The notes: a model not told the origin generated them from the sequence alone. Numbered from the stretch's first letter, positions 35,744 to 44,219 are shown. The stretch: DNA of 64,000 nucleotides from GCA-003244245 sp963822695 (GCA_963822695.1 CAWGJH010000024.1:348596-412595); one strand, 5' to 3'. A program made the numbers and translations.

Positions 35744-36004
35744 TCAGCCGCTGAACAGATTGGCGATCCACGTTCCGAGGTTCACCCCTGCACCGGACAC
35801 CGCCAGCCCGATGACGCCCAACGCGATGATCACACCTCCGACCCGTCGCATCACCCCGGCGTTGTCTCCCTTACCGCCCCCCAGCCACAGCAGCAGAACC
35901 GCCACCGCCAGCAGCAACAGCGGCACGACGTTGTCCAACATCCAGGTGCGCAGGTTATGCGTGCCGAGTTCGGCTCCCTGGGCGACTACTGTCAACGCAG
36001 TCAT
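35744..36004 (-). CDS. Two-helix membrane protein, VirB2-like candidate
   Basis: An 86-residue protein with a short polar N-terminus and two hydrophobic helices (VVPLLLLAVAVLLLWLG and VGGVIIALGVIGLAVSGAG) joined by a basic loop (DNAGVMRRV). Size, topology and first position in the operon fit a VirB2/TrbC-like pilin or small channel subunit; no cleavage motif is evident, so this is inference. The ATG at 36004 has a GGGGG ribosome site five bases upstream that lies inside a hairpin (36008-36022). Confidence 0.65.
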   Translation of the reverse strand: MTALTVVAQGAELGTHNLRTWMLDNVVPLLLLAVAVLLLWLGGGKGDNAGVMRRVGGVIIALGVIGLAVSGAGVNLGTWIANLFSG

Positions 36005-36007
36005 CGC

Positions 36008-36022
36008 AACCCCCTGGGGGTT
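36008..36022 (-). promoter_or_regulatory. Hairpin covering the ribosome site of the operon's first gene
   Basis: AACCCCC and GGGGGTT are exact inverse complements around a single T (effective stem about six pairs). The minus-strand GGGGG that serves the ATG at 36004 forms one arm, so the fold would hide the ribosome site of the whole operon's first gene. The stem is short, and its role is inference. Confidence 0.4.
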
Positions 36023-36292
36023 TGATCATGGTTCAGCGCCGAGCGGCTGCCCGGCGGGTAGTGAGTAGACCATGCCAGGGTTGGCTGACAGTACCCGGCT
36101 CGCCACGCCCAGTGGTCACCCGGACAGCCGAACGGGAGTCACCACAGCTCACACGTCGGCTCCACCAGTTGGAGTGCCTTGGGTTGGCGGTGGCGACCGA
36201 GTAATCTTTATGACACCGGCTGGACTGGCCTTGGACAGCTTGGCCTTCGACAGCGTGGTCCCGGCGCCGTGTGTCGGAAGGGACTGGTTGAT

Positions 36293-36763
36293 GTGAGCGA
36301 GACCTACACCGCTGTCTACGAACGAGATGGCGAAGCGTGGGTGGTGGAGATCGCCGAGGAACCTCGTGTGCACAGTCGGTCTCCTAGCTTGGCCGAGGCT
36401 CGAGAGAGCATCCGGAACGCCCTCGCCCGGTGGCTCAAGACTGATTCCGAACAGCTCCGAATCATTGACGACTTCCGCCTGCCAGCCCAAATTCGAACCG
36501 CCCAGCAGTCGGTGAAGGCGACTCGGACGGAGCATGAGCGGGCCCAGATGATGGCCAGCATGACCGATTCCAGATCGGCAATGGATTGGGCCGAGGATCT
36601 GAGCATGTCCATGCGGGACCCAGTGACGGTCGAGGCACTCAAGAACCTCGGGGACAGACAGGTGTCAATCGATACATTTTGTCACACGATTACGATGGTA
36701 GAAGAGCTGTCAAGGTTGACGGCGACCGGTGATCATTTTTCCGAGGGTAAGTTCACCCAGTAA
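36293..36763 (+). CDS. HicB-like protein without a HicA partner
   Basis: A 156-residue protein. Residues 1-45 (ETYTAVYERDGEAWVVEIAE and SLAEARESIRNALARWL) form a HicB-type RNase-H-like antitoxin fold. The rest is helical and carries LRIIDDFRLPAQI and a C-terminal EALKNLGDRQVSIDT segment, not the usual DNA-binding domain. No HicA toxin (small dsRBD-like ORF) is visible on either side. GTG 36293 is preceded by GGAAGGGA at 36276; the open frame upstream is unrelated. The 3' end overlaps the convergent gene by 11 bp. Confidence 0.7.
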   Translation: MSETYTAVYERDGEAWVVEIAEEPRVHSRSPSLAEARESIRNALARWLKTDSEQLRIIDDFRLPAQIRTAQQSVKATRTEHERAQMMASMTDSRSAMDWAEDLSMSMRDPVTVEALKNLGDRQVSIDTFCHTITMVEELSRLTATGDHFSEGKFTQ

Positions 36764-38324
36764 CGTTCACGGTGCCGTTGGGGTTGAGTTGCAGAATCGG
36801 GACCGGTTTGTCGATCGGTTTGCCTTGCTCATCAAAGCCGATGGGTCCGCTGGCGCCACTCACGGGGTCAACACGGTTGATCCGGAACATCGCCTGGAGC
36901 ACCGCACCGGGGGTAAGCGCGGCGGGATCGGCCGGGGTATCGCCCTGGCTGGCCCCTGAGCGGATCGCGCGGATGGCGACCAGCACGGCATCGTAGCCGA
37001 CGATCGCGGCGCCATCGTCGAGTTGTTCCTCGGGGAAGACCCGGTTGAAGCAGGTGGTGCAGTCCTGCTGGAAGATCCTGGTGACGGCAGGCAAGAACCG
37101 CTGCTCATCCGACCACTCGCCAGGGTGGGCCAACCCGGTGTAGCGGAGGGTGATGTTCGCGCGCAGTTTAGCGGCGATCCCGCTTTGATCACCGGTGGCG
37201 AGTTGCCGGCGAAGGGCGACGGTCAAGTCCACCCCGTCGTCTCCGGTAACTAGATCGATCTTCAGTTGCTGACAACGTCGTCCGGCGAGCGCTGCCAGGA
37301 AGCCTGGGAGGTTCGCTCCCCGCCCGGCGTAGTAAATCGCTGCAGGTTGTTCGGTGCAGATGCTGGGCATCATCTGCACGAAGGTGTTGTCCACTGCGGG
37401 CAGCGACGAGTCGTAGCGCTCGGGCTCGAGCAGCTTACCTGTCGCCGGAGGGGTGGCGAACACTTTGCGGAACTGCTCGGCTAGCGAGTTGGTATAGGCA
37501 TCGCCCCGGTTGATGTCCTGGACCAGCAGCGTCGTTGCAGTTTCGAGCGCATGGGCTGCGACGAGAGTTTCCGCGCTGTTGGTGGCAGGAATCCGGAACA
37601 GTCCCCGGACAGGCTGGCCGGGGGTGGTGTTCAAATCGTCTGCAGTAAGCCGGGAGGCGATCATCGGAATCCCCGCCTCGGACAGTGACCGGATAGCTTG
37701 TTCAGTGGCATACAGGCTCTGGCCCAGGCCGGCTACGGCCACTAGGTGCTCAGCTGGATCGGTCACCCGTTGGATCACCTCGGGGATGACCGCATCCTGC
37801 TGTCCGGCCTGATCACCGACGTTGACTACCAGTAGCCGGATCAGCGGAATGTCACCGAGCCCGTCGTGGTGGTTAGCTCGCCACTGCGCGAGGTAGGCGC
37901 CTTCCAGTTCATGGCGCAGCGCGGTGAGCAGCCCGCTCGTGGCGTCGCGGGGCAGCGGAACTATGTAGCCGATGGATACGAACGGGGTGCCGTTGCCCAC
38001 CACGGCGTCGTTCTCCGCTTTGATCCTTCGCAGGACGGTGTGCAGTCCGAAATCCTGGGGGAAACTAGCCGCCCCGTCGGTCACCCCAACGCACTCGTTG
38101 AACCGCCCGCCGGTCGCAATCATGCCGCGGCCGCATGTCTGCCATGGGCGCAACAACACGAGGTATCCGACCCCGATGAGGAGGACGACCACCATGAGCG
38201 AGCTGGCGATCCAGTGACGCCGCGGGAAAATCGGGATCGTCACCAGAGGGCGGGGATCGCTGCCCCGCACTCGACGCCTCAGGCGGGTCAGCAAGCTGCG
38301 GAACCGGGTCATGGTTTGGGTCAC
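36753..38324 (-). CDS. Membrane-anchored periplasmic-binding-fold protein
   Basis: A 523-residue protein. A basic cytoplasmic N-terminus (about 35 residues) and one membrane helix (WIASSLMVVVLLIGVGYLVLL) are followed by a large external domain resembling type I periplasmic-binding proteins of the branched-chain amino acid/receptor class: LVAVAGLGQSLYATEQAI, EAGIPMIASRLTADDLN and GYDAVLVAIRAIRSG are typical. No ABC permease or ATPase is nearby, and the protein is anchored with a cytoplasmic arm, so it looks like a receptor rather than a transport subunit. The P-loop NTPase gene lies 18 bp upstream in the same operon. Confidence 0.78.
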   Translation of the reverse strand: MTQTMTRFRSLLTRLRRRVRGSDPRPLVTIPIFPRRHWIASSLMVVVLLIGVGYLVLLRPWQTCGRGMIATGGRFNECVGVTDGAASFPQDFGLHTVLRRIKAENDAVVGNGTPFVSIGYIVPLPRDATSGLLTALRHELEGAYLAQWRANHHDGLGDIPLIRLLVVNVGDQAGQQDAVIPEVIQRVTDPAEHLVAVAGLGQSLYATEQAIRSLSEAGIPMIASRLTADDLNTTPGQPVRGLFRIPATNSAETLVAAHALETATTLLVQDINRGDAYTNSLAEQFRKVFATPPATGKLLEPERYDSSLPAVDNTFVQMMPSICTEQPAAIYYAGRGANLPGFLAALAGRRCQQLKIDLVTGDDGVDLTVALRRQLATGDQSGIAAKLRANITLRYTGLAHPGEWSDEQRFLPAVTRIFQQDCTTCFNRVFPEEQLDDGAAIVGYDAVLVAIRAIRSGASQGDTPADPAALTPGAVLQAMFRINRVDPVSGASGPIGFDEQGKPIDKPVPILQLNPNGTVNVTG

Positions 38325-38342
38325 GGTCGGGTCCGTTCTCTG

Positions 38343-40361
38343 TCAGAGCAGCGGGTCGCTGGCGAGTCGCGCGGCTTCGTACAGCGCGGCGACATCAGGC
38401 CGCCTGGATAGCGGCGGAAGTTCCTCCCCGTATGCGTGCCTGATGATGTCGCCCAGAGCCGGATCAGGTATGGCGAACGGGTTGGCCACCAACCAGCGGG
38501 CTGTCATCAGCCGAGTGATGATGTTGCCAGCTGGGGACCGGCCGTGAGCCGCCTTGATGACCAGCTCTTCGTAAAGTTCCCCACAGCTGCGGTCAAGCGG
38601 CAGTTCGTCAGGTGCCCGAGCAACCAGTTCGAGCCGGTCGATCCACTCCTGATGCGGGCCTTCGTCGAAGCTGCCCTCGAAAGCATCCACCACCTGAGCA
38701 ATCCTTCCCAGGGCCAGCTGGCAATACGCCGTGCGTGCGGGGTCGCCCAAGGTATCCGGGTCGTTGAGCAGCGCCTCGAACTGGTCCGCGTAGGAGGAAT
38801 GGTGTGACACGGCATCACGTCGAGCGAGGGCGGACACGAGGGTTCGGGCGAGCCACGGATGCAGCTCGGAGTAATTCGGAGTTCCGCCCCCATGCTTTGA
38901 CGCGATGCCCCACAGAGCGGTACGCAACTCGGTGAGGATACGCCCGACGTGGGGCCGAGAGATCAAGCTCGTCGCGTTATGGGGTAACAACCATGGCGCG
39001 GTAGCAAAGGGAGCGGCGCTGACGAAGTCGTCGATACTAATATCCGGGAGATGCCGGGTAAGACGCAACCCGGCTAAGCGCTCACGCCACAGATCGGCAT
39101 CGGGACGAGCCGGGTCGGCCGACCCAAGGACGTCACGGGCACCGGGCCGGAACTGTCGGTCACGCAGCAGCCCCTTGAAGAGATGAACCGCTGCGGGCAG
39201 GCCGCCGGTGGCACGTTGGGCCAGGATGCACTCCGGCGCGCGCTGGCCGATCTCCAAGATGTGGGCGGTCTCGTCGATGGTCAGCGGTTCAAGCAGCACG
39301 GGATAGTACGAGGATCGGGGCGCTTCAGATGCCTGACCAGCCCAGTGCCTGTAGTTCGCCTCATGGCACAACGGTACGGCCCGCGCTCGGCTGATGTTAT
39401 CCCGCGGACGTTGCCATGGGGCCCGCCACCCAGATTCCCAGTGGCTATCCCACCGGCCGCTGGTCGCGACGATCAGGAACGCGTCGTGCTCATCTGGATG
39501 GTTACGTAAGCGGCGTTTCCGAGCGGTGAGCAGGTCCGTGACGAACTTCGCGCCGCCCGGATGGTCAATGTTGTCCAACAGAAGTACCCAGTTGTGCCAA
39601 TGCTGAGCCTTACCTGGGTTGGGGCATACACATCGGGTGAAGCGATCTGGCGCGGCCATCCGCGGGTGGTTTTCTCTGATGTCGGCCAGAAATGCCGCGG
39701 TAAGCCAATCGGTAATCTCAGTGGGCTCCGCGCGGCTGAGCGAGACAAGCGCGTCCAGCGGTGTGGCGCCCTCGGCCTCCGGAATGTCGGCGTGCCACCG
39801 CTTGGCCTCGCCCACGGGCTGACGGGCAATGGTTCGGATCAGCGGGGGAAGCAAGGTCCTGACGATTTCCGCAGCTGGGGCTGTCAGGACACTTGCGCTC
39901 TTCGCGGAGTCAACCAACCTGTCCAGGTTGGCGATGACCCGCTCCGCTTTAGGATGGTGGGTGAAAGCCTTGATCGACACACGCAGTGCCTCTTTCGCCT
40001 GCTCACGGGAGTATCCATCCAGCGATGTCTGCACCGCGATGAGCCCAAGAGTGAACCGGGTGAACCGTGCTCTTGGGCGTGCCCTCCACGTGCGGGACAG
40101 CTCGAAGGCGACCCGCGCCAGTGTCTCCACTGTGGTGGGTGGAGCCACGGCCGGCTCATCGTGCTGGAAGTCGACCAGAGCATGGACCACCTCGGCACCA
40201 CAGGCTCCGGATATCGACTTCAGGGCCGTACTCTTGCCCGAGCCGACCGGCCCCAGCAACACGACCACCGGCTGCGGGCGGGACGGCCCACCGAGTGCGC
40301 GGTTCCACAGCAGGCGGCGGATGAGTAAGACGCTGGACAGGTGCGGCTGGCCGATCGGCAT
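38343..40361 (-). CDS. P-loop NTPase (STAND/AAA-like) paired with the receptor-like protein
   Basis: A 672-residue ATPase. Walker A is GPVGSGKST (37-45) and Walker B WVLLLDNID (258-266), followed by FLIVATSGRWDSHW (sensor-like) and LEPLTIDETAHILEIGQRAP, the winged region of NACHT/STAND-like proteins. A helical C-terminal third follows. No enzyme or DNA-binding domain is recognised. The ATG at 40361 is preceded by GGGAGGGG five bases away; the frame upstream is not conserved-looking. The receptor-like gene lies 18 bp downstream. Together they suggest ligand sensing outside the cell coupled to an NTP switch inside; this is inference. Confidence 0.75.
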   Translation of the reverse strand: MPIGQPHLSSVLLIRRLLWNRALGGPSRPQPVVVLLGPVGSGKSTALKSISGACGAEVVHALVDFQHDEPAVAPPTTVETLARVAFELSRTWRARPRARFTRFTLGLIAVQTSLDGYSREQAKEALRVSIKAFTHHPKAERVIANLDRLVDSAKSASVLTAPAAEIVRTLLPPLIRTIARQPVGEAKRWHADIPEAEGATPLDALVSLSRAEPTEITDWLTAAFLADIRENHPRMAAPDRFTRCVCPNPGKAQHWHNWVLLLDNIDHPGGAKFVTDLLTARKRRLRNHPDEHDAFLIVATSGRWDSHWESGWRAPWQRPRDNISRARAVPLCHEANYRHWAGQASEAPRSSYYPVLLEPLTIDETAHILEIGQRAPECILAQRATGGLPAAVHLFKGLLRDRQFRPGARDVLGSADPARPDADLWRERLAGLRLTRHLPDISIDDFVSAAPFATAPWLLPHNATSLISRPHVGRILTELRTALWGIASKHGGGTPNYSELHPWLARTLVSALARRDAVSHHSSYADQFEALLNDPDTLGDPARTAYCQLALGRIAQVVDAFEGSFDEGPHQEWIDRLELVARAPDELPLDRSCGELYEELVIKAAHGRSPAGNIITRLMTARWLVANPFAIPDPALGDIIRHAYGEELPPLSRRPDVAALYEAARLASDPLL

Positions 40362-40528
40362 GGCGCCCCTCCCGAGATACCGCACTCCGAGGTTCAACCC
40401 CGGCCCCCGCCCGAACCGGCTGATCGTACAATGCAGATACCCCCAACTCAGTGCCATTTTTCAGTCATCTGCGATCACGAGATGCTGCCAGAGGAGCCGT
40501 GGGAGGCAATCAGGCGTGGACGTGACTA

Positions 40529-40912
40529 CCGTCCCCTGTGGACGTTCCGAGGCTCGTGCACCGGCCTACTGACTCGGCACCAGACGGCGTCCCGTAGGCG
40601 GCCCCGCGCTGGTGCAAGAACACCGGGGCCTTGACCGGATATGAGGCACGTCCATGCGCGACGTACCACCGCCTCACTGCCCCGGGCAGGTCAACAAACT
40701 CGCCGTGCTGCTCGGCGCGCTGGACGGGGTGGCGCTGTCCGCCAGGCGAGCGCGCCTCCCTCCCGGTTATGACGGGGGTCATCCCTGAGCCACGGCCAGC
40801 GGTACGCCGCGTAACCTGTCGCTACCTCCTTGCCGAGGTTCCCGCCCCGGTGTCGCTCCCGGGGCATCCGGCAGGGGATCCCGGGAAGGAGAGGGTTTCC
40901 GTGGACGTTGAC
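40529..40912 (+). repeat. Duplicated module, copy A (small-ORF relic plus XRE leader)
   Basis: This block is similar to 42303-42776. Shared landmarks in order are CCCCTGTGGACGTT, a 'LAVLL.ALDGV.LS' coding stretch, CCTCCTTGCCGAGGTTC, CGGGGCATCCGGCA and GTGGACGTTGA at the regulator start. It represents an ancient tandem duplication of a small gene plus regulator. Confidence 0.7.
40654..40788 (+). pseudogene. Decayed copy of the small conserved ORF (copy A)
   Basis: The frame from ATG 40654 reads 44 codons. LAVLLGALDGVALS matches LAVLLDALDGVTLS of the intact copy at 42339, but the rest (ARRARLPPGYDGGHP) does not. In the neighbouring frame, GERASL continues the expected 'DG.RAS' sequence, so a frameshift near 40740 ended the gene. 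Confidence 0.55.
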
Positions 40913-42097
40913 GACGACGCGCGCACGATCGGCCGTCGGCTGCGGCAGATCCGTAATTCGCGGGGCAAGTCGTTGCGGGTGGTCGCCGGGCTGGCCGGGA
41001 TCAGCAAGTCGCAGTTGTCGGAGTTCGAGCGCGGTGAGCGTGCCCTGGACCGCCGGTCGCAGATCGTGGCCCTGGCGAACGCTCTCCGGGTAGCCCCCTC
41101 TGAGCTGACCGGGTTGCCGGTGCCGGCGCCAGGAAACGGGAACACCGACGCCGCTGTCGAGGCCGTGCGCCTCGCCCTGATGGCGGTCAACCACGACCAG
41201 CCCGGCGGTCAGATCGTTCCTGTGCAGACCCTGCGAGCCAGGGTGACGGAGGTGCTGGACGCTCGCTGTCGCCGTGACCGACAGGTTGAGGCCGCTGCGG
41301 CGCTGCCTGACATGATCCGCGATCTGCACACCAGCATCGCCGCTGGCCATGACGTCGCCGAACTGCTTGACCTGGCAGTGTTGCTCCACACCCAGGGCAC
41401 AGGCGCGTGGCTGCGTGTCATGGGCGCCCCGCTGGACCTGCGATCCCAGGCCGCCACGCTAGCCCGGCAGGCAGCGCGAGACCGCGACGAACGAACCGCG
41501 CTGGGCATCGCCACGTGGGCCTCCGTGAATGTGATGCTCACCGCCGGGGCGTTCGATCTCGCGCAGGCTACGCTGAACTCGGTGACGGTGCCGATGACCA
41601 GCCCGGAGTCCACCCAACTGGCGGGCATGCTCGCGCTGTCCCGGTCGCTGGTGGCCGCCGCAGACCAGCGGTCCGGTGATGTGCGGGCCCCGCTGGAGCA
41701 CGCGGCGGAGCTGGCGCGGCGCACCGGGGAAGGCAACGCCTACTGGATGGGGTTCGGCCCCACGAACGTCGGCCTGTGGCGGATGGCTGCGGCGCTGGAG
41801 ACCGGTGATCACGAACGTGCGGTGGCGGTCGCCGAGGGTCTATGTCCGGAGGTGCATCCGAACGTGCCGCGTCAGGCCGTTTACTGGGTGGACTACGGGA
41901 GGGCACTGGCGCGGCTGCGGGGTCGCCGGAACGATGCGGTGATGGCGTTGCGGCGTGCCGAGCTGATCTCCCCGCACCATGTGCACCGGAACCCGATGGT
42001 TCGTGACGTCCTTGGGGAACTCGTCGCACGATCCCGTGACGACGCGGTGGGCCGGGAGTTGCGGGGGATGGCCTACCGGGCGGGCCTGCCGGTGTAG
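40901..42097 (+). CDS. XRE-family transcriptional regulator with TPR-like C-terminus
   Basis: A 398-residue regulator. The N-terminal helix-turn-helix covers residues 8-65: IGRRLRQIRNSRGKSLRVVA, GISKSQLSEFERGERALDRR and ANALRVAPSELTGL. The remaining 300 residues are helical, TPR-like repeats (DLAVLLHTQGTGAWLRV, ATLARQAARDRDERTALGIA, LEHAAELARRTGEGNAYWMG), as in many actinomycete regulators that may bind peptides or partners. The GTG at 40901 is chosen because GGAAGGAGAGGG lies just upstream. It is the only intact regulator of the duplicated module; the copy at 42764 is broken. Confidence 0.85.
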   Translation: MDVDDDARTIGRRLRQIRNSRGKSLRVVAGLAGISKSQLSEFERGERALDRRSQIVALANALRVAPSELTGLPVPAPGNGNTDAAVEAVRLALMAVNHDQPGGQIVPVQTLRARVTEVLDARCRRDRQVEAAAALPDMIRDLHTSIAAGHDVAELLDLAVLLHTQGTGAWLRVMGAPLDLRSQAATLARQAARDRDERTALGIATWASVNVMLTAGAFDLAQATLNSVTVPMTSPESTQLAGMLALSRSLVAAADQRSGDVRAPLEHAAELARRTGEGNAYWMGFGPTNVGLWRMAAALETGDHERAVAVAEGLCPEVHPNVPRQAVYWVDYGRALARLRGRRNDAVMALRRAELISPHHVHRNPMVRDVLGELVARSRDDAVGRELRGMAYRAGLPV

Positions 42098-42302
42098 CCC
42101 GTCCTGGTGGCGTCCGTTCTGGTCGGACGCACCAGGGCTTGATCTCTTTCACTATTGTGAACTGTGATCGACGATGTACCTGAGATACAGCACCAACAGC
42201 CCGTTCCGCCGCGCTGCAGCAACCCACGCGCCATCGCTGTCACCTGCTCGCGGCGCGAACAGCTGGAGATCACCTACACCGTCCCTTGCAGACGCTACTG
42301 CC

Positions 42303-42776
42303 ACCCCCTGTGGACGTTGTGTAGCTCGCTCGCCCCGTATGCCCGCCCCCCTCACTCCAGAGCGTGCGGGGCTGGCCGTGCTGCTCGATGCTCTTGACGG
42401 AGTGACGCTCTCCGATGGCAAGCGTGCCTCCCGGGCATGGCCGTCCGGATTCGAGACGTGCACCGCAGACAACATCACCGAGGTGATCACCCGCGTCCGA
42501 CAGATCCATAGCCGAGGTGTCCGATTTGCCCACTACCGGTGATCTTGTGGAAAACGGTCGCTGAGCAGCGGTTTCCCTGCGCTCGGCGAGCGCGTTTTCC
42601 GAGGTCAGCTCACCAAGTACCCAACCGGCCGAGACGGCGACACCGAAGCGCGCGACCACCAGGCACCGTTCACCACCAGGCACAGAGTAGCCTTTCGCTG
42701 CCTCCTTGCCGAGGTTCCGCCCCGGGGTCGCTCCCCGGGGCATCCGGCATGGAGAGGGTTTTGGTGGACGTTGAGG
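42303..42776 (+). repeat. Duplicated module, copy B
   Basis: Second copy of the block at 40529-40912, with the same landmark order. The XRE leader (CCTCCTTGCCGAGGTTC, CGGGGCATCCGGCA, GTGGACGTTGA) is about 85% alike by eye. Here the small ORF is intact and the regulator is broken, the opposite of copy A. Confidence 0.7.
42339..42542 (+). CDS. Small conserved actinomycete ORF beside XRE regulator
   Basis: A 67-residue protein: MPAPLTPERAGLAVLLDALD, GVTLSDGKRAS, then GFETCTADNITEVITRV. The pattern of a Leu-rich helix, 'GVTLSDGERAS', and a second helix ending in 'VITRAR' recurs in small proteins beside XRE regulators in Pseudonocardiales. No function is known to me. The ATG at 42339 begins the conserved part; no strong ribosome site is seen. 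A decayed copy lies at 40654. Confidence 0.6.
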   Translation: MPAPLTPERAGLAVLLDALDGVTLSDGKRASRAWPSGFETCTADNITEVITRVRQIHSRGVRFAHYR

Positions 42777-43190
42777 ACGTGCGGACGATCGGATGGCGGC
42801 TTCGTCGTGTCCGTGATGGTCGGGGTAAGTCGCTGCGGGTGATGCCGGGCTGGCTGGGATGAGTAAGGCGACTCTGAGCCGGATCGAGCGTGGTGAGCGT
42901 TCTCCGAGCCTGAATGAGCTCCACCAAAGCGATCGGGCTCGCGCTGGACGCGATCGATGTCGGCCACCCCAGTGGGGCTGGTACTACCCGGGGCGATGCT
43001 GCGGGACCAGGCGGCCCGATTCCTCCAGCACAAGCGGACGTGCCGGCTCCCCGAGGTCGCCGCCGACCTGCCCGGGCTGGTCCGGGATGTGCACACCACT
43101 GGTGTGGACAGCGCAGAAGCGGACGAGGTTGGTAGCCGTAGATTCCGCTTCTGCGCGTACGTCGCTGGTGGATTTGATGTGGGCGTGCAG
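42764..43190 (+). pseudogene. Broken XRE-family regulator (copy B)
   Basis: The start GTGGACGTTGAGGACGTG matches the intact regulator at 40901, and the frame reads VRTIGWRLRRVRDGRGKSLR as in that gene. It then hits a stop at 42860 after GKSLRVMPGWLG. In the next frame MSKATLSRIERGERSPSLNE continues the helix-turn-helix. A third frame at about 42990-43090 gives FLQHKRTCRLPEVAADLPGL and VRDVHTT, matching VEAAAALPDMIRDLHTS of copy A. At least two frameshifts and loss of the C-terminal half make it non-functional. Confidence 0.75.
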
Positions 43191-43251
43191 CATTGCCGCA
43201 CCGCCCCGGGCGCGTTGAATTCCCTTCTGGGCTTTCGTGTGGTGTCTGTTA

Positions 43252-43407
43252 TTACAGGATCAAGCAGCCACTGCACAGCCCGCTCTTACCCGTTTGGTAG
43301 GAGTAGCTTCCGCACCGGCGGCAGGCCCGCCACGTTCCCCGCACCCGCCGATTCCTGCGGACCCTACGCCGCTCGACCCACTCAGTCCACCAGCTGCGTA
43401 ACCCCAT
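43252..43407 (-). CDS. 51-residue zinc-ribbon protein
   Basis: A small gene read directly from the minus strand: ATG 43407 to TAA 43252, with GGGGAGGTGAGG upstream. The peptide starts MGLRSWWTEWVERRRVRRN, a basic aromatic helix, and ends in a ribbon with paired cysteines, CRRC (29-32) and CSGC (45-48), separated by 12 residues. This is a zinc-binding nucleic-acid-type motif. It is the last gene of a four-gene minus-strand run that resembles the cargo of actinomycete integrative elements. No function is known. Confidence 0.65.
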   Translation of the reverse strand: MGLRSWWTEWVERRRVRRNRRVRGTWRACRRCGSYSYQTGKSGLCSGCLIL

Positions 43408-43492
43408 CACCCCTCACCTCCCCTCATTGTCTCGACCGTCTCGCGTGTTGGACAGCGCACGATTCACTGTCGCGGCCGCTACCCGTCCCAGT

Positions 43493-43720
43493 TCACCCCA
43501 GCCATTCGGTTAAGGTGTTGCGCAGTGTTTTAGCTCCGTCTTCGTCGAGGGCGATCACGCAGGCACCGGTGACATGGGGATCGAACACGAGCGACCCGCC
43601 CTGCATGCTCACCAGAAGGTTGGCGAAACCGATCGGACCACGGTGCATCGCACACGTCCCTGGTATCGCCTTACGACGACGCTTATCCGGACCGTTGGTA
43701 TAGTAACTGTTCCAGTTCAT
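43493..43720 (-). CDS. Small hypothetical protein, element-associated
   Basis: A 75-residue protein with a clear ribosome site (AAAGGGAG six bases before ATG 43720). MNWNSYYTNGPDKRRRKAIP is followed by GTCAMHRGPIGFANLLVSM, then VTGACVIALDEDGAKTLRN and a TLTEWLG end. The composition (one compact strand-rich domain, two Cys) fits a small cargo gene of integrative elements. The function is not recognised. Confidence 0.65.
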   Translation of the reverse strand: MNWNSYYTNGPDKRRRKAIPGTCAMHRGPIGFANLLVSMQGGSLVFDPHVTGACVIALDEDGAKTLRNTLTEWLG

Positions 43721-43811
43721 CACGACTCCCTTTCTTGATGGGCAGAACACGCCTTCGGTTTCCACTACCGTCCGCAGCGGATCCTCCTCGGTTCGGTGGT
43801 CTTCTGCACGG

Positions 43812-44219
43812 TCATAGCCCGCTCTCGCTGGTGTCGCGTGCTTCCCAGCTACGGGCTTGCGCCTCGAACGCACCCGCAGCGGACTCGATAGCCGCCAATA
43901 CCCACCACGGCAAGGTGGTGGTGGCCGCGATCTGCCGCCACGCCGCCGCCACCGCCCAGGACGCCGAGGCCATCTCCCGCGCCGCCGCCGGATCGCCCTT
44001 GGGGGAACGGGCGGTCCATTCCCAGGCGCGGCCGTAATGTCGGTAGACCCCTTCCCAGGTGCGGACGGAGTCCGCTGACGCCACCACACCGTCTTCAACG
44101 CCCGACCGGGGGTGCACCTCGTTGCGAGGGGGACCGGAGACCGGCTGGGCACTCAGAGGACCTTTCCGGCCCGCGCCCCCACCGCGTGCGGGCTCGCCGG
44201 TGTTCATGGCGGGGTTCAC
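43812..44219 (-). CDS. Hypothetical protein, element-associated
   Basis: A 135-residue protein. A disordered Gly/Pro/Arg-rich N-terminus is followed by a helical C-terminal domain (DSVRTWEGVYRHYGRAWEWT, PAAAREMASASWAVAAAWRQ, WWVLAAIESAAGAFEAQARS). The GTG at 44219 overlaps the upstream stop (GTGA), so translation is coupled; an ATG lies four codons in. Small helical proteins like this accompany transfer/replication genes in actinomycete integrative elements, but no family is recognised. Confidence 0.62.
   Translation of the reverse strand: MNPAMNTGEPARGGGAGRKGPLSAQPVSGPPRNEVHPRSGVEDGVVASADSVRTWEGVYRHYGRAWEWTARSPKGDPAAAREMASASWAVAAAWRQIAATTTLPWWVLAAIESAAGAFEAQARSWEARDTSESGL

Noticed and set aside
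36293..36763. Complete HicAB toxin-antitoxin module
   Set aside because: Only a HicB-like gene is present; no small HicA-like ORF lies on either side.
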